DNA of 64,000 nt from Gymnodinialimonas phycosphaerae. Its GTDB lineage: Bacteria > Pseudomonadota > Alphaproteobacteria > Rhodobacterales > Rhodobacteraceae. Positions 1 through 8,321 of this stretch are shown piece by piece. Position 1 is the first letter of the stretch; each line of letters begins with the position of its first letter. The DNA lies in assembly GCF_019195455.1 (NCBI RefSeq), contig NZ_JAIMBW010000001.1, positions 744,001 to 808,000 on the forward strand, written 5' to 3'. The notes under the pieces were generated by a model. The model had not been told where the DNA came from. It ran no database searches and saw nothing but the letters and a program-made list of their open reading frames with translations. The position numbers and the translations under genes were made by a program.

Positions 1-2
1 CC

Positions 3-593
3 GTCACGGTGATCGGCTTGAAGTTGGTGGGCCTTATTCTGATCGTGGCCTTGTTGATCATCCCGCCCGTCACGGCGCGCTTCTGGTCCGAGCGCGCAGA
101 GACGGTGGTCTGGACGGCGGGTGTTATCGGGGCGGTGTCGGGCTACGTCGGCGCGGCGCTTTCGGCGTCGGCGCCCGCGCTGCCCACGGGGCCGATCATC
201 GTGCTGATCTCGGCGGCGCTGTTTGCGCTGTCACTGCTGTTCGCGCCGGCCCGGGGCGTGCTGGCCTCGGTTCTGTCGCGCCGCGCCTTCCAGACGCGCG
301 TGCACCGCAGGCAGGGCCTTTTGGCGCTGAGCCGGGCCGAGCCGATCCATGATCCGCTCACCGTGAAAATTCTTCACCGGGAGGGGCTTATGCGGGCTGA
401 CGGGGTCGCCACGGACGCAGGCCACGCGGCGGGTGCGAAAATCTCGCGCGACGAGCGACGCTGGTCGATTGCCCGAAAACAACACTACGATACCGCGCTG
501 ACGGGCCGCTATGATGGCCTCACGCCAATCGAAGACGTCTTCACTGCCGATGAAATCGCCCATTTCGATGCGGCCCTGCCGAGGCGTGTGTGA
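3..593 (+). CDS. Metal (Mn/Zn/Fe) ABC transporter permease, 5' truncated by window edge
   Basis: This is the C-terminal part of an ABC-3 family inner-membrane permease of the SitC/MntC/ZnuB type, which moves divalent metal ions delivered by a periplasmic binding protein. The reading frame is open to the left edge, so the true start lies outside the window. The first visible residues (VTVIGLK, then a stretch ending IIPPVTARFW) match the conserved core of this family. After the last membrane segment comes a hydrophilic tail of about 95 residues, as in the longer member of SitC/SitD permease pairs. The stop is one base from the ATG of the next permease, so the two are co-transcribed. Metal specificity cannot be read from this fragment. 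Confidence 0.85.
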   Translation, partial: VTVIGLKLVGLILIVALLIIPPVTARFWSERAETVVWTAGVIGAVSGYVGAALSASAPALPTGPIIVLISAALFALSLLFAPARGVLASVLSRRAFQTRVHRRQGLLALSRAEPIHDPLTVKILHREGLMRADGVATDAGHAAGAKISRDERRWSIARKQHYDTALTGRYDGLTPIEDVFTADEIAHFDAALPRRV

Positions 594-594
594 C

Positions 595-1521
595 ATGGGA
601 TCAGAGTTCGTCCAGTTTTCCCTAACCCCCATCCTCATCGGCATTTTCGCGGCCATGGCCTGCGCGCTGCCGGGCAATTTCCTGATCCTGCGCCGCCAAG
701 CGTTGATCGGGGACGCGATCAGCCACGTGGTGCTGCCGGGCATCGTGGTGGCGTTCCTGATCACCGGAACCGTGCGGACGTGGCCGATGCTGTTGGGGGC
801 GGCAGGTGCGGCGCTTGTCGCGGTGATCCTGATCGAGGCGGTGCGCCGATTGGGCAAGATCGAACCGGGGGCGGCGATGGGCGTCATCTTCACCTCACTC
901 TTCGCGGGTGGCGTGTTGTTGCTGGAGCAATCGGACACGTCCTCGGTGCATCTGGACGTGGAACACGCGTTGATGGGCAATCTGGAGCAATTGATCTGGC
1001 TTCGCGCCGACGGCTGGGGGTCGCTGCTGGATCTTGTCGCGCTCTCGTATCTGCCGCCCGAACTGACGCGTATGGTGATCGTTTTCGCGATCATCGCGGC
1101 GTTGACGGCCGTCTTCTGGCGGCCGCTCAAGCTGTCGAGCTTTGATGAGGGTTTTGCGCGGGCCCTGGGCCTGCCGGTCACGTTGATCGGGCTGGGGCTT
1201 GTGGCCTCCGCCGCCGCCGCCGCCGTAGCGGCGTTTGATGCGGTGGGCTCGATCATCGTGATCGCCATGTTCATCTGTCCCCCCGCCGCGGCCCGATTGA
1301 TGACCAATCGCCTGGGTGTGCAGGTCGCGTGGAGCCTTGCGTTCGCCACCCTTTCGGCGATCTTCGGCTACGTGCTGGCAGGGTATGGACCGCTCTGGAT
1401 CGGGGCGGAAAGCTCGGTCTCGGCGGCGGGGATGGTGGCGGTGGTCTCGGGTCTGATCCTGGCTGCCGCTTGCCTCTTTGGTCCCGCCCGGGACCGTATC
1501 GGCGTGGCTGTGGGCGGCTGA
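595..1521 (+). CDS. Metal ABC transporter permease (SitD/MntD-like, ABC-3 family)
   Basis: Integral membrane permease of about 308 residues with roughly eight hydrophobic segments, the second permease of a manganese/zinc/iron ABC importer. The family signature is visible near the N-terminus (LILRRQALIGDAISHVVLPG) and again near residue 220 (FDAVGSIIVIAMFICPPAAARL). The ATG at 595 follows the stop of the upstream permease by one base, which fixes the start despite an in-frame upstream extension. The ATPase and binding protein should lie to the left of the window. The exact metal is inferred only from family resemblance; Mn, Zn and Fe are all possible. Confidence 0.88.
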   Translation: MGSEFVQFSLTPILIGIFAAMACALPGNFLILRRQALIGDAISHVVLPGIVVAFLITGTVRTWPMLLGAAGAALVAVILIEAVRRLGKIEPGAAMGVIFTSLFAGGVLLLEQSDTSSVHLDVEHALMGNLEQLIWLRADGWGSLLDLVALSYLPPELTRMVIVFAIIAALTAVFWRPLKLSSFDEGFARALGLPVTLIGLGLVASAAAAAVAAFDAVGSIIVIAMFICPPAAARLMTNRLGVQVAWSLAFATLSAIFGYVLAGYGPLWIGAESSVSAAGMVAVVSGLILAAACLFGPARDRIGVAVGG

Positions 1522-1574
1522 ACTGGACGGCTTGCTGCGCGACGGATAGGAACGGGGGGCAATCGGAGGAGCCC

Positions 1575-2396
1575 ATGGCCGAAAATCCCGAAGACGACGG
1601 CGCGCGCATGTCCTTCAAGGACGCGATGAGCTACGGTGATTACCTGTCGCTGGATCCGATCCTTGGCGCGTCCAAACCTCTTTCTACCGCCCATGACGAG
1701 ATGCTGTTCATCATCCAGCATCAGACCTCGGAGTTGTGGATGCGCCTGGCGCTGCATGAGTTGGACGCCGCCCGCACCGCCTTGACGCGCGGTGATTTCC
1801 CGCCCGTTTTCAAGATGCTGACCCGTGTCGCGCGGATTTTTGAGCAGCTCAACAATGCCTGGGACGTGCTGCGCACCATGACGCCGTCGGATTATACCGA
1901 GTTTCGCGAGGACCTGGGCCAATCCAGCGGCTTCCAATCGCACCAGTATCGGCTGATCGAATACATCCTGGGCAACCGGAACACGGCAATGATGCGGGTG
2001 CATGAACACCGCGTGGATCTGCACCGAATGCTGACGCAAGAGCTGACACAACCTTCGCTTTACGACGTCGCCGTTGCGCGGTTGGGCGAGGCGTTGGGGC
2101 GCGATCTTCCAAGCGGGGCGCTGGATACGCCCCACGTCGCGCAACCGGCAATCGAGGACGCCTGGGCGCAGGTCTATCGCGACCCGGAAGCCCAGTGGAC
2201 ACTATACGAATTGGCCGAGAAGCTGGTTGATCTGGAGGATTACTTTCGCCGCTGGCGCTTCAACCACGTCACCACCGTCGAGCGCGTGATCGGCTTCAAG
2301 CGTGGTACTGGTGGCACCTCGGGCGTGGCATATCTGCGCCGGATGCTGGAAGTGGAACTGTTTCCGGAACTTTGGAACGTGAGGGGGCAGCTATGA
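1575..2396 (+). CDS. kynA: Tryptophan 2,3-dioxygenase
   Basis: Haem-dependent enzyme that opens the indole ring of L-tryptophan to N-formylkynurenine, the first step of the kynurenine pathway. The 273-residue product has the family length and motifs: QTSELWMRLALHEL near residue 50, SSGFQSHQYRLIEYILG near residue 120, and the haem-ligand block RFNHVTTVERVIG followed by GTGGTSG near the C-terminus. The ATG at 1575 has a GGAGGAG-like Shine-Dalgarno a few bases upstream; the longer in-frame extension lies in non-homologous sequence. Its stop overlaps the ATG of kynU, so the two are translationally coupled. No kynurenine formamidase gene is present in the window. Confidence 0.95.
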   Translation: MAENPEDDGARMSFKDAMSYGDYLSLDPILGASKPLSTAHDEMLFIIQHQTSELWMRLALHELDAARTALTRGDFPPVFKMLTRVARIFEQLNNAWDVLRTMTPSDYTEFREDLGQSSGFQSHQYRLIEYILGNRNTAMMRVHEHRVDLHRMLTQELTQPSLYDVAVARLGEALGRDLPSGALDTPHVAQPAIEDAWAQVYRDPEAQWTLYELAEKLVDLEDYFRRWRFNHVTTVERVIGFKRGTGGTSGVAYLRRMLEVELFPELWNVRGQL

Positions 2397-3580
2397 GTTT
2401 GCCGATGAAAGAGAAATTCGTCCTGCCGGAGGGGATGATCTACCTTGACGGAAACTCCCTCGGGCCGCTGCCCGTGGGCGTGGAAGAGGTGGTGTCCCGG
2501 ATGATGCGCGACCAATGGGGCGCGCATCTGATCAAGGGGTGGAACGTCGATGGCTGGATGGCGCAGCCCGCGCGCGTGGGTGATATGGTCGGGCGTCTGA
2601 TCGGGGCGGAGCCGGGCTCGGTCGTGATGGGCGACACGCTGTCGCTGAAGGTCTACCAAGCGCTGTCTGCGGCGTTGCAGATGCGGCCCGAACGCAAGGT
2701 GGTTCTGTCGGATAGCGGCAATTTCCCCACCGATCTTTATATGGCAGAGGGCTTGATCCGGCAGTTGGACGCGGGCCATGAGCTGCGCGTCGTGGCCCCG
2801 CAGGAAGTGTCGGACGCGATTGACGATAGCGTCGCTGCCGTGATGATCACCCAAGTCGATTACCGCACGGGCCGCGTCCATGACATGGACGCGATCACCG
2901 CGAAAGCGCAGGCGGCTGGGGCGGTAATGATCTGGGATCTGGCCCATTCTGCGGGCGCCCTTCCGGTGGATATGGCAGGATCGGGCGCCGAGTTCGCCGT
3001 GGGGTGTACCTACAAGTATCTTAACGGTGGCCCCGGCGCGCCTGCCTTTATCTACGTCCGCCCCGACATCGTTCATGACGTTGACCCCGCGTTGGCGGGC
3101 TGGCTTGGCCATGAGGCGCCGTTCGCCTTCGACCTCGACTACCGCCCCGGCGCAGGCATCGAGAGGATGCGCGTGGGCACCCCACCGGTGATCCAACTGA
3201 CCGCACTGGAGCGTGCCTTGCAGGTCTGGGATGGTGTCGACATGGGCGATATCCGCGCGGCCTCCATCGCGCTGTCCGAGCAGTTCATCGCAGAGGTCGA
3301 GGTCGCCTGTCCGGAACTGACCCTTGCCAGCCCCCGCGATGCCAGCGCGCGCGGCAGTCAGGTTTCGTTCCATTTCGAGCAGGGCTACGCCGCCATGCAG
3401 GCGCTCATCGCGCGCGGGGTGATCGGCGATTTTCGCGCGCCGGATATCATGCGCTTTGGCTTCACGCCACTCTATCTGGATTCGGATGATATCTCTCAAG
3501 CTGTCGATATCATGTCGGAAATTCTGCGTGACAGGCTTTGGGATGCGCCGGAATACACGACGCGGCAGCGGGTCACGTAA
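2393..3580 (+). CDS. kynU: Kynureninase
   Basis: PLP enzyme that hydrolyses L-kynurenine to anthranilate and L-alanine. The 395-residue product has the usual length, with an N-terminal YLDGNSLGPLP motif, the aspartate that contacts the PLP nitrogen in WDLAHSAGALPVD, and the lysine that forms the Schiff base in CTYKYLNGGPGAP. The start ATG at 2393 sits inside the last codons of kynA (ATGA overlap), which favours it over an upstream start. Together with kynA this gives tryptophan to anthranilate apart from the deformylation step, which must be encoded elsewhere. Confidence 0.95.
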   Translation: MSLPMKEKFVLPEGMIYLDGNSLGPLPVGVEEVVSRMMRDQWGAHLIKGWNVDGWMAQPARVGDMVGRLIGAEPGSVVMGDTLSLKVYQALSAALQMRPERKVVLSDSGNFPTDLYMAEGLIRQLDAGHELRVVAPQEVSDAIDDSVAAVMITQVDYRTGRVHDMDAITAKAQAAGAVMIWDLAHSAGALPVDMAGSGAEFAVGCTYKYLNGGPGAPAFIYVRPDIVHDVDPALAGWLGHEAPFAFDLDYRPGAGIERMRVGTPPVIQLTALERALQVWDGVDMGDIRAASIALSEQFIAEVEVACPELTLASPRDASARGSQVSFHFEQGYAAMQALIARGVIGDFRAPDIMRFGFTPLYLDSDDISQAVDIMSEILRDRLWDAPEYTTRQRVT

Positions 3581-3719
3581 GGCCCACCTTGCTTCACTTT
3601 ACACCCGCTGCGGAACGTGGGGGCGGCGATGACCACGTTGAGGGATCGATGGGTCATGCGGCCGGAAATCGCGCCTGAACAGCGCTGACATGTCTTTCGA
3701 CATCTGAATCGAGGAGGGG

Positions 3720-3750
3720 TTGAGCTTCCAGTTACTGGAAGGCCTATATG
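3720..3750 (+). promoter_or_regulatory. CueR/MerR-type promoter and operator for the copper ATPase
   Basis: A -35 hexamer TTGAGC (3720-3725) and a -10 hexamer TATATG (3745-3750) are separated by 19 bases. Between them lies a perfect inverted repeat CTTCCAG-tta-CTGGAAG (3725-3741). The overlong 19-base spacer holding a dyad is the classic layout of MerR-family activated promoters, and the dyad closely resembles known CueR boxes. Transcription would start near 3757, just upstream of the ATPase ATG at 3777. This argues against the upstream TTG (3720) as a start codon, since it lies in the -35 element. Confidence 0.88.
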
Positions 3751-3776
3751 ATGGATACACCATTGGGGAATCTGCC

Positions 3777-5999
3777 ATGTCGTCCACTTCCGTCAGCCTG
3801 TCGGTCCAAGGCCTCAACTGCGCGTCTTGCGTGGGCCGGGTGGAGCGTGCCTTGGCAGCCGTACCGGGCGTGGGCGAGGTCGCCGTCAACCTTGCGTCAG
3901 AGACGGCACAGATCACCTACAACGACCAGGATGTCACCGCAGAGGTGTTGGCGCGCGCCGCCACCGATGCGGGCTACCCGGCGCAGGTGATCGTCAGCAC
4001 CTCTGCGCAGGCCCCCGACAAGACCGATGAAACACAGCATGCCTTCACCCGCATGTGGATCGCGCTGGCCCTGACACTGCCGGTCTTCGTGTTGGAGATG
4101 GGCGCGCATATGGTGCCAGCAATCCACCACGCGATCGCGGCAACAATCGGACAGCAGGGCTCTTGGTTCATTCAGTTTGCCTTGACGGCGCTGGTGCTCG
4201 TGGGGCCGGGCCGGGTGTTCTATCGCCTGGGCGTGCCCGCGCTGCTGAAGGCGGCCCCGGACATGAACAGCCTTGTAGCGTTGGGGACGGGGGCGGCGTT
4301 TGGCTATTCGACGCTGGCTACATTTGCACCCGCAATGCTGCCAGCCGCCTCGCGCGCCGTCTATTTCGAGGCCGCCGCCGTCATCGTCACGCTGATCCTT
4401 TTGGGCCGCGCCTTGGAGGCCCGCGCCAAGGGCCGGACCGGCGCCGCGATCCGCGCGCTCATTGGCTTGCAGGTGCGCGAGGCTCGGGTGCTGCGCGATG
4501 GGGTGACCCAGGATATCGAGATCGACGCGATTGTCGTGGGCGACATCGTCGTTTTGCGCCCCGGAGAACGGGTGCCAGTGGACGGCGAAGTCGTTGAAGG
4601 CACCTCGTTCGTGGACGAGGCGATGATTACCGGAGAGCCGGTTCCGGTCGAGAAATCAGAGAGGAGCCTGGTCACGGGGGGCACGGTGAACGGGGCCGGC
4701 GCGCTTCAAGTCCGGGTAACCCGCGTGGGCGCGGATACCACGCTGTCGCAGATCATCCGCATGGTGCAAGAGGCCCAGGGCGCGAAGCTTCCGATCCAGG
4801 CACTGGTGGACCGGGTCACGATGTATTTCGTGCCCGCCGTCATGGTCGTGGCTGCGCTGACGGTGGCGACCTGGCTGATCTTCGGCCCCGATCCGGTGCT
4901 GACCTACGCGCTGATCGCCGGGGTCAGTGTTTTGATCATCGCGTGTCCCTGCGCCATGGGGCTGGCAACGCCGACCTCGATCATGGTGGGTACGGGGCGG
5001 GCGGCTGAACTGGGTGTTCTGTTCCGAAAAGGCGCGGCATTGCAGGGCCTTAGCAAAGTTCAACTGGTTGCCTTGGACAAGACCGGTACGGTAACGGAAG
5101 GGCGGCCCGAAGTGGTGGATGTGCTGCTGGTGGACGGCGTCACCCGAGAGACCGTCCTTGCGTTGACCGCCGCCGCCGAAGCCGCGTCCGAGCATCCGAT
5201 TGCCAGCGCCATCGTGCGGGCGGCCAAGGGGGTGTTCGCCGCCAGCGAGGTTGAGGTCCTGCCCGGCAAGGGGCTGCGGGCGCAAGTCGGTACAGCCAAG
5301 GTGACGGTCGGCTCTGACAGGTTCCTGGCAGAGGAGGGGATCGATACGACGCCCCTCGCACAGGCCGAGGTCGAACATACCGCGCGCGGTGAGACGGTGG
5401 TATTTGTCGCTATCGACGGTGCCTTGGCTGCGATGATCGCGGTGGCGGACAAGGTCAAGCCGTCAAGTGCGGCGGCGATCAAGGCGTTGCGGGCCCAAGG
5501 TTTGCGGGTGGCGATGATCACGGGCGACAAACGTGCCACGGCAATGGCGATTGCGGCGCAAGTCGGCATCGACGAGGTGGTGGCGGAGGTTTTGCCTGAC
5601 GGAAAGGTTAACGCCATAAAGGAGTTATGCGCGCATGGGCCGGTTGCCTTTGTGGGCGACGGGATCAATGATGCGCCCGCCCTTGCGCAGGCTGACGTGG
5701 GCATCGCGATCGGGACTGGAACGGACGTGGCCATTGAAAGCGCGGATGTGGTGCTGATGTCTGGCGACCTGAGCGGGGTGGCCACGGCCATCGAGGCGTC
5801 GCGCGCCACGATGGCCAATATCCGCCAGAACCTTGGGTGGGCGTTTGCCTATAACACGGCGCTGATCCCTTTGGCGGCGGGCGCGCTCTATCCGGCGACG
5901 GGCCTTTTGCTGTCGCCCGCTTTCGCGGCGGGGGCGATGGCGTTGTCGAGCGTCTCGGTCCTGGGCAATGCGTTGCGGCTCAAGAAGATGGGTGAATGA
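3777..5999 (+). CDS. copA: Copper-exporting P1B-type ATPase
   Basis: Inner-membrane Cu(I)-efflux ATPase of 740 residues. It has one N-terminal heavy-metal-associated domain (GLNCASC, residues 12-18), then the P1B transmembrane core with the metal-gating CPC motif (C390-P-C392), the phosphorylation motif DKTGT (D434) and the hinge motif GDGINDAP (from about residue 627). The start at 3777 places the metal-binding domain at the usual position and lies just downstream of the CueR-type promoter. A MerR-family gene with the copper-type cysteine pair follows directly, so copper (possibly also silver) is the expected substrate. Confidence 0.95.
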   Translation: MSSTSVSLSVQGLNCASCVGRVERALAAVPGVGEVAVNLASETAQITYNDQDVTAEVLARAATDAGYPAQVIVSTSAQAPDKTDETQHAFTRMWIALALTLPVFVLEMGAHMVPAIHHAIAATIGQQGSWFIQFALTALVLVGPGRVFYRLGVPALLKAAPDMNSLVALGTGAAFGYSTLATFAPAMLPAASRAVYFEAAAVIVTLILLGRALEARAKGRTGAAIRALIGLQVREARVLRDGVTQDIEIDAIVVGDIVVLRPGERVPVDGEVVEGTSFVDEAMITGEPVPVEKSERSLVTGGTVNGAGALQVRVTRVGADTTLSQIIRMVQEAQGAKLPIQALVDRVTMYFVPAVMVVAALTVATWLIFGPDPVLTYALIAGVSVLIIACPCAMGLATPTSIMVGTGRAAELGVLFRKGAALQGLSKVQLVALDKTGTVTEGRPEVVDVLLVDGVTRETVLALTAAAEAASEHPIASAIVRAAKGVFAASEVEVLPGKGLRAQVGTAKVTVGSDRFLAEEGIDTTPLAQAEVEHTARGETVVFVAIDGALAAMIAVADKVKPSSAAAIKALRAQGLRVAMITGDKRATAMAIAAQVGIDEVVAEVLPDGKVNAIKELCAHGPVAFVGDGINDAPALAQADVGIAIGTGTDVAIESADVVLMSGDLSGVATAIEASRATMANIRQNLGWAFAYNTALIPLAAGALYPATGLLLSPAFAAGAMALSSVSVLGNALRLKKMGE

Positions 6000-6015
6000 A
6001 GAAAGCGAGGGTGTG

Positions 6016-6402
6016 ATGAATATCAAGGACGTCGCAGAGGCCGCCGGGCTGTCTGCCAAGACCATTCGCTACTATGAAGACATCGGCCTGATCCGTCCGG
6101 GTCGCGGTGCCAATGGGTACCGGGATTTCAGCGCGCAGGACCTTCACAAACTTGCGTTTCTGGGGCGGGCGCGGGCGCTGGGTTTTTCCATCGCCGATTG
6201 CCGCGTTCTTCTGGCGCTGTATGAGGATGCGGGGCGGTCTTCGGCGGAGGTAAAGGCAGTGGCAGAGACACATCTGGCCGAAATCGACGCCAAGATCGAG
6301 GCGCTGACAGACATGCGCGCAACGCTGTCTCATCTGGTCGAGACCTGCGCGGGCGATGCCCGGCCCGATTGCCCGATCCTCGCCTCGCTGGCCGACGGTT
6401 AA
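6016..6402 (+). CDS. cueR: Copper-responsive MerR-family regulator
   Basis: A 128-residue MerR-family activator: N-terminal winged HTH (MNIKDVAEAAGLSAKTIRYYE), a dimerisation helix, and a C-terminal metal loop with two cysteines (ETCAGDARPDCPIL). That Cys-x7-Cys spacing is the signature of CueR-type Cu(I)/Ag(I) sensors. The ATG at 6016 begins at the conserved N-terminus. The gene lies 16 bases after copA and is probably co-transcribed with it, giving a self-contained copper-efflux unit that acts on the dyad promoter at 3720-3750. Confidence 0.93.
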   Translation: MNIKDVAEAAGLSAKTIRYYEDIGLIRPGRGANGYRDFSAQDLHKLAFLGRARALGFSIADCRVLLALYEDAGRSSAEVKAVAETHLAEIDAKIEALTDMRATLSHLVETCAGDARPDCPILASLADG

Positions 6403-6442
6403 CGACGTTAACGGTCAACAGGCGAAGGGCTGCTCTTATGTG

Positions 6443-7327
6443 TTAGGGGCGATGCAACGCCTCCAGCAGGGCTCGGGCCACGTCGAGTGGGCCTTCTTCC
6501 GGCGGGGCTTCCGGCACGGGTACGCCTGCACGGGCCAGCCGCTGTTGCCACTGGATCGTGGCTTCGCTGACGTCCGCAGGCAAGCCCAGATCCGCAAGCG
6601 TCTTTGCGACCTCCGTCATCTCTGCTGCGCGGCGTTCTCCGTGCTGGATGGCGCGTTCGAAATTGTAGGCGGCGGCGCGGGGCCAATCGGTGCCGGGGTG
6701 GCTTTTCAACAGCGACCCGAAGACCTCGTCCTCGACCCCTGCGGCCACGGCGGCCAGCGTGCATTCCGCCGTCAACGCCTCCAGCCCCTTCACCATGATC
6801 GAGCGGATCATCTTGATGGCGGACGCCGCGCCCACCGGCCCCTCGACCCGGCGCACGTTCATCGGCAGGTCCCGCAGCATGTCCGTGACGTCGTGGGGGC
6901 CCGCGATCAGGCAGGGCACGAGGTTCATTTTTGGGTGCACAGGCGCCATGACGGCGACGTCCACGTAGCGCCCGCCTGCCGCCTCGATCACCTTGGCCGA
7001 AGTGCGCTTCGATGAGGGCGCGCAGGAATTCAGGTCCAGCCAATACGTGCCCGCCGTGATGGCCTTTGCGCCTGTTTGCGCGGCGATCCCGGCCTGGTCC
7101 GCGGTGACGGTGCAAATGACCATGTCGGCCTCCGCCACGGCCTCGGCAGCCGAAGCACAGGTGTGGATACCCAGTTCCGCGCAGCGCGTTTCAATCTCGG
7201 CTGCCGTGGCCGGATCGTCGGACTTGATGTCATAGGCACGGATCTGACCGGCGCGCGCCGCGCCCCAGCCCTGCACGAGGGCCGAGCCTGCCTCGCCCAT
7301 CCCGATGAATGCGATCTGTTTCAGCAT
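6443..7327 (-). CDS. NAD(P)-dependent dehydrogenase of the beta-hydroxyacid type, DUF1932 C-terminus
   Basis: 294-residue protein with an N-terminal Rossmann fold (IAFIGMGEAGSALVQGW) and a helical C-terminal domain resembling DUF1932, related to 6-phosphogluconate and 3-hydroxyisobutyrate dehydrogenases. The start overlaps the stop of the upstream hydrolase gene by 7 bases, so it is the last gene of the galB-led operon. Family knowledge suggests oxidation or reduction of a hydroxy/oxo acid. Within a 4-oxalomesaconate pathway it may handle a side intermediate, but that assignment is inference. No gene symbol is justified. Confidence 0.75.
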   Translation of the reverse strand: MLKQIAFIGMGEAGSALVQGWGAARAGQIRAYDIKSDDPATAAEIETRCAELGIHTCASAAEAVAEADMVICTVTADQAGIAAQTGAKAITAGTYWLDLNSCAPSSKRTSAKVIEAAGGRYVDVAVMAPVHPKMNLVPCLIAGPHDVTDMLRDLPMNVRRVEGPVGAASAIKMIRSIMVKGLEALTAECTLAAVAAGVEDEVFGSLLKSHPGTDWPRAAAYNFERAIQHGERRAAEMTEVAKTLADLGLPADVSEATIQWQQRLARAGVPVPEAPPEEGPLDVARALLEALHRP

Positions 7328-7968
7328 AGGCGTTGCGCCAGAAAGGCCTCGGTCCGGGCGTGGGCGGTGGCGGTGGCATCCGCGACGTATGAGGGGCGCG
7401 CGTCATTGGCGAAGGCGTGACCGGCGGGGTACATATGCACTTCCATCTGCGGCCAGGCGGTGCGCGCTTCCGAGATCAACTCGGGGGGTGTGTGGTGGTC
7501 CTGAGTGCCGAAGTGGCCAAGGACCGGGGCGCGCAGGGGCTGGTCCATGTATTGCGGCAAGCGTGTGCCATAGAAGGACACGGCACCCACAATATCCAGC
7601 ACTTGCGCGGCGTGGATCGCAAGGCCGCCGCCCCAGCAAAAACCGATCACCGCGACTTTGCCGCCCAAGGCCTGCACGGCAGCGTCCGCATCCATCATCG
7701 TCTGCGACAGGTCCGAGGCCAGCATCATGTCCCGCCCCTTGATCGCCTGATCGAACGGCACCAGCATGCCTCTTTCCTGCCGATCGAACAGCGCCGGGAT
7801 GGCGACCTCGTACCCAAGCGCGGCGTAGCGTGTCGCAACGCCTTTCAATTGGTCGGTGACGCCGAAGATCTCTTGCAAGATCACGATGCCGCCTTTGCGT
7901 AAGCCTTGGGCCGGGTGCATCCAGCACTCCAGAACGTGGCCGTCTGCCGCTTTCAATTCCGTGAACAT
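7321..7968 (-). CDS. Dienelactone hydrolase family protein
   Basis: 215-residue alpha/beta hydrolase of the dienelactone-hydrolase type. The nucleophile motif GFCWGGG carries a cysteine as in true dienelactone hydrolases, followed by the acid in FGTQDHHTP and the histidine in YPAGHAF. The ATG at 7968 has an AAAGG Shine-Dalgarno six bases upstream, better than the GTG two codons earlier. The family opens lactones formed during aromatic catabolism. Here it could hydrolyse a lactone such as a pyrone or muconolactone that feeds the oxalomesaconate steps, but the substrate is inferred from context only. Confidence 0.85.
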   Translation of the reverse strand: MFTELKAADGHVLECWMHPAQGLRKGGIVILQEIFGVTDQLKGVATRYAALGYEVAIPALFDRQERGMLVPFDQAIKGRDMMLASDLSQTMMDADAAVQALGGKVAVIGFCWGGGLAIHAAQVLDIVGAVSFYGTRLPQYMDQPLRAPVLGHFGTQDHHTPPELISEARTAWPQMEVHMYPAGHAFANDARPSYVADATATAHARTEAFLAQRLC

Positions 7969-8027
7969 CGCCACCCTTTCCTTTGGTGTAATGCGCCGCC
8001 AAGATCGCCCCGGCCAGCGCGTCGGCC

Positions 8028-8309
8028 CTATTGATTGACCGGAATGCCGGCCGCTTCAACGCAACGCATGATGCGGGAACGATAGGGGACCTGAATGACC
8101 GGGGCTATGGTGGCCGCAGTCGCAAGGGCTAAGGCGTCGACGCTTTCGGTCAGGCGGCTGCCCCGAAAGTTCGCCCCGACGAAGCTTTGCCAGAGTTCCA
8201 GATGATCGCGCAGGGCAATGGGCTGTTCTTCGGAGGCATCGCCCACACCTGCGGGCGGCGTGAGAAACGGCCCGTTGGGAGAGGTGTGGAAAGGCAGATC
8301 GTCGTCCAT
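8028..8309 (-). CDS. Unrecognised 93-residue protein in the gallate-type operon
   Basis: I do not recognise this family. The ATG at 8309 has a strong AGGAG Shine-Dalgarno, and the gene sits in the operon 12 bases after galD, which supports real expression. The N-terminal third is proline- and glycine-rich and probably disordered. Residues about 32-93 look helical (ALRDHLELWQSFVGANF) and end with the segment VPYRSRIMRCVEAAGIP. There is no signal peptide, membrane span or obvious metal motif. It could be a small accessory subunit or regulator of a pathway enzyme. Confidence 0.7.
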   Translation of the reverse strand: MDDDLPFHTSPNGPFLTPPAGVGDASEEQPIALRDHLELWQSFVGANFRGSRLTESVDALALATAATIAPVIQVPYRSRIMRCVEAAGIPVNQ

Positions 8310-8321
8310 GGTGGGCTCTCC

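Noticed and set aside
3581..3719. Possible terminator or small gene between kynU and the copper promoter
   Set aside because: No convincing hairpin with T-run and no open frame with a ribosome site; nothing supported.
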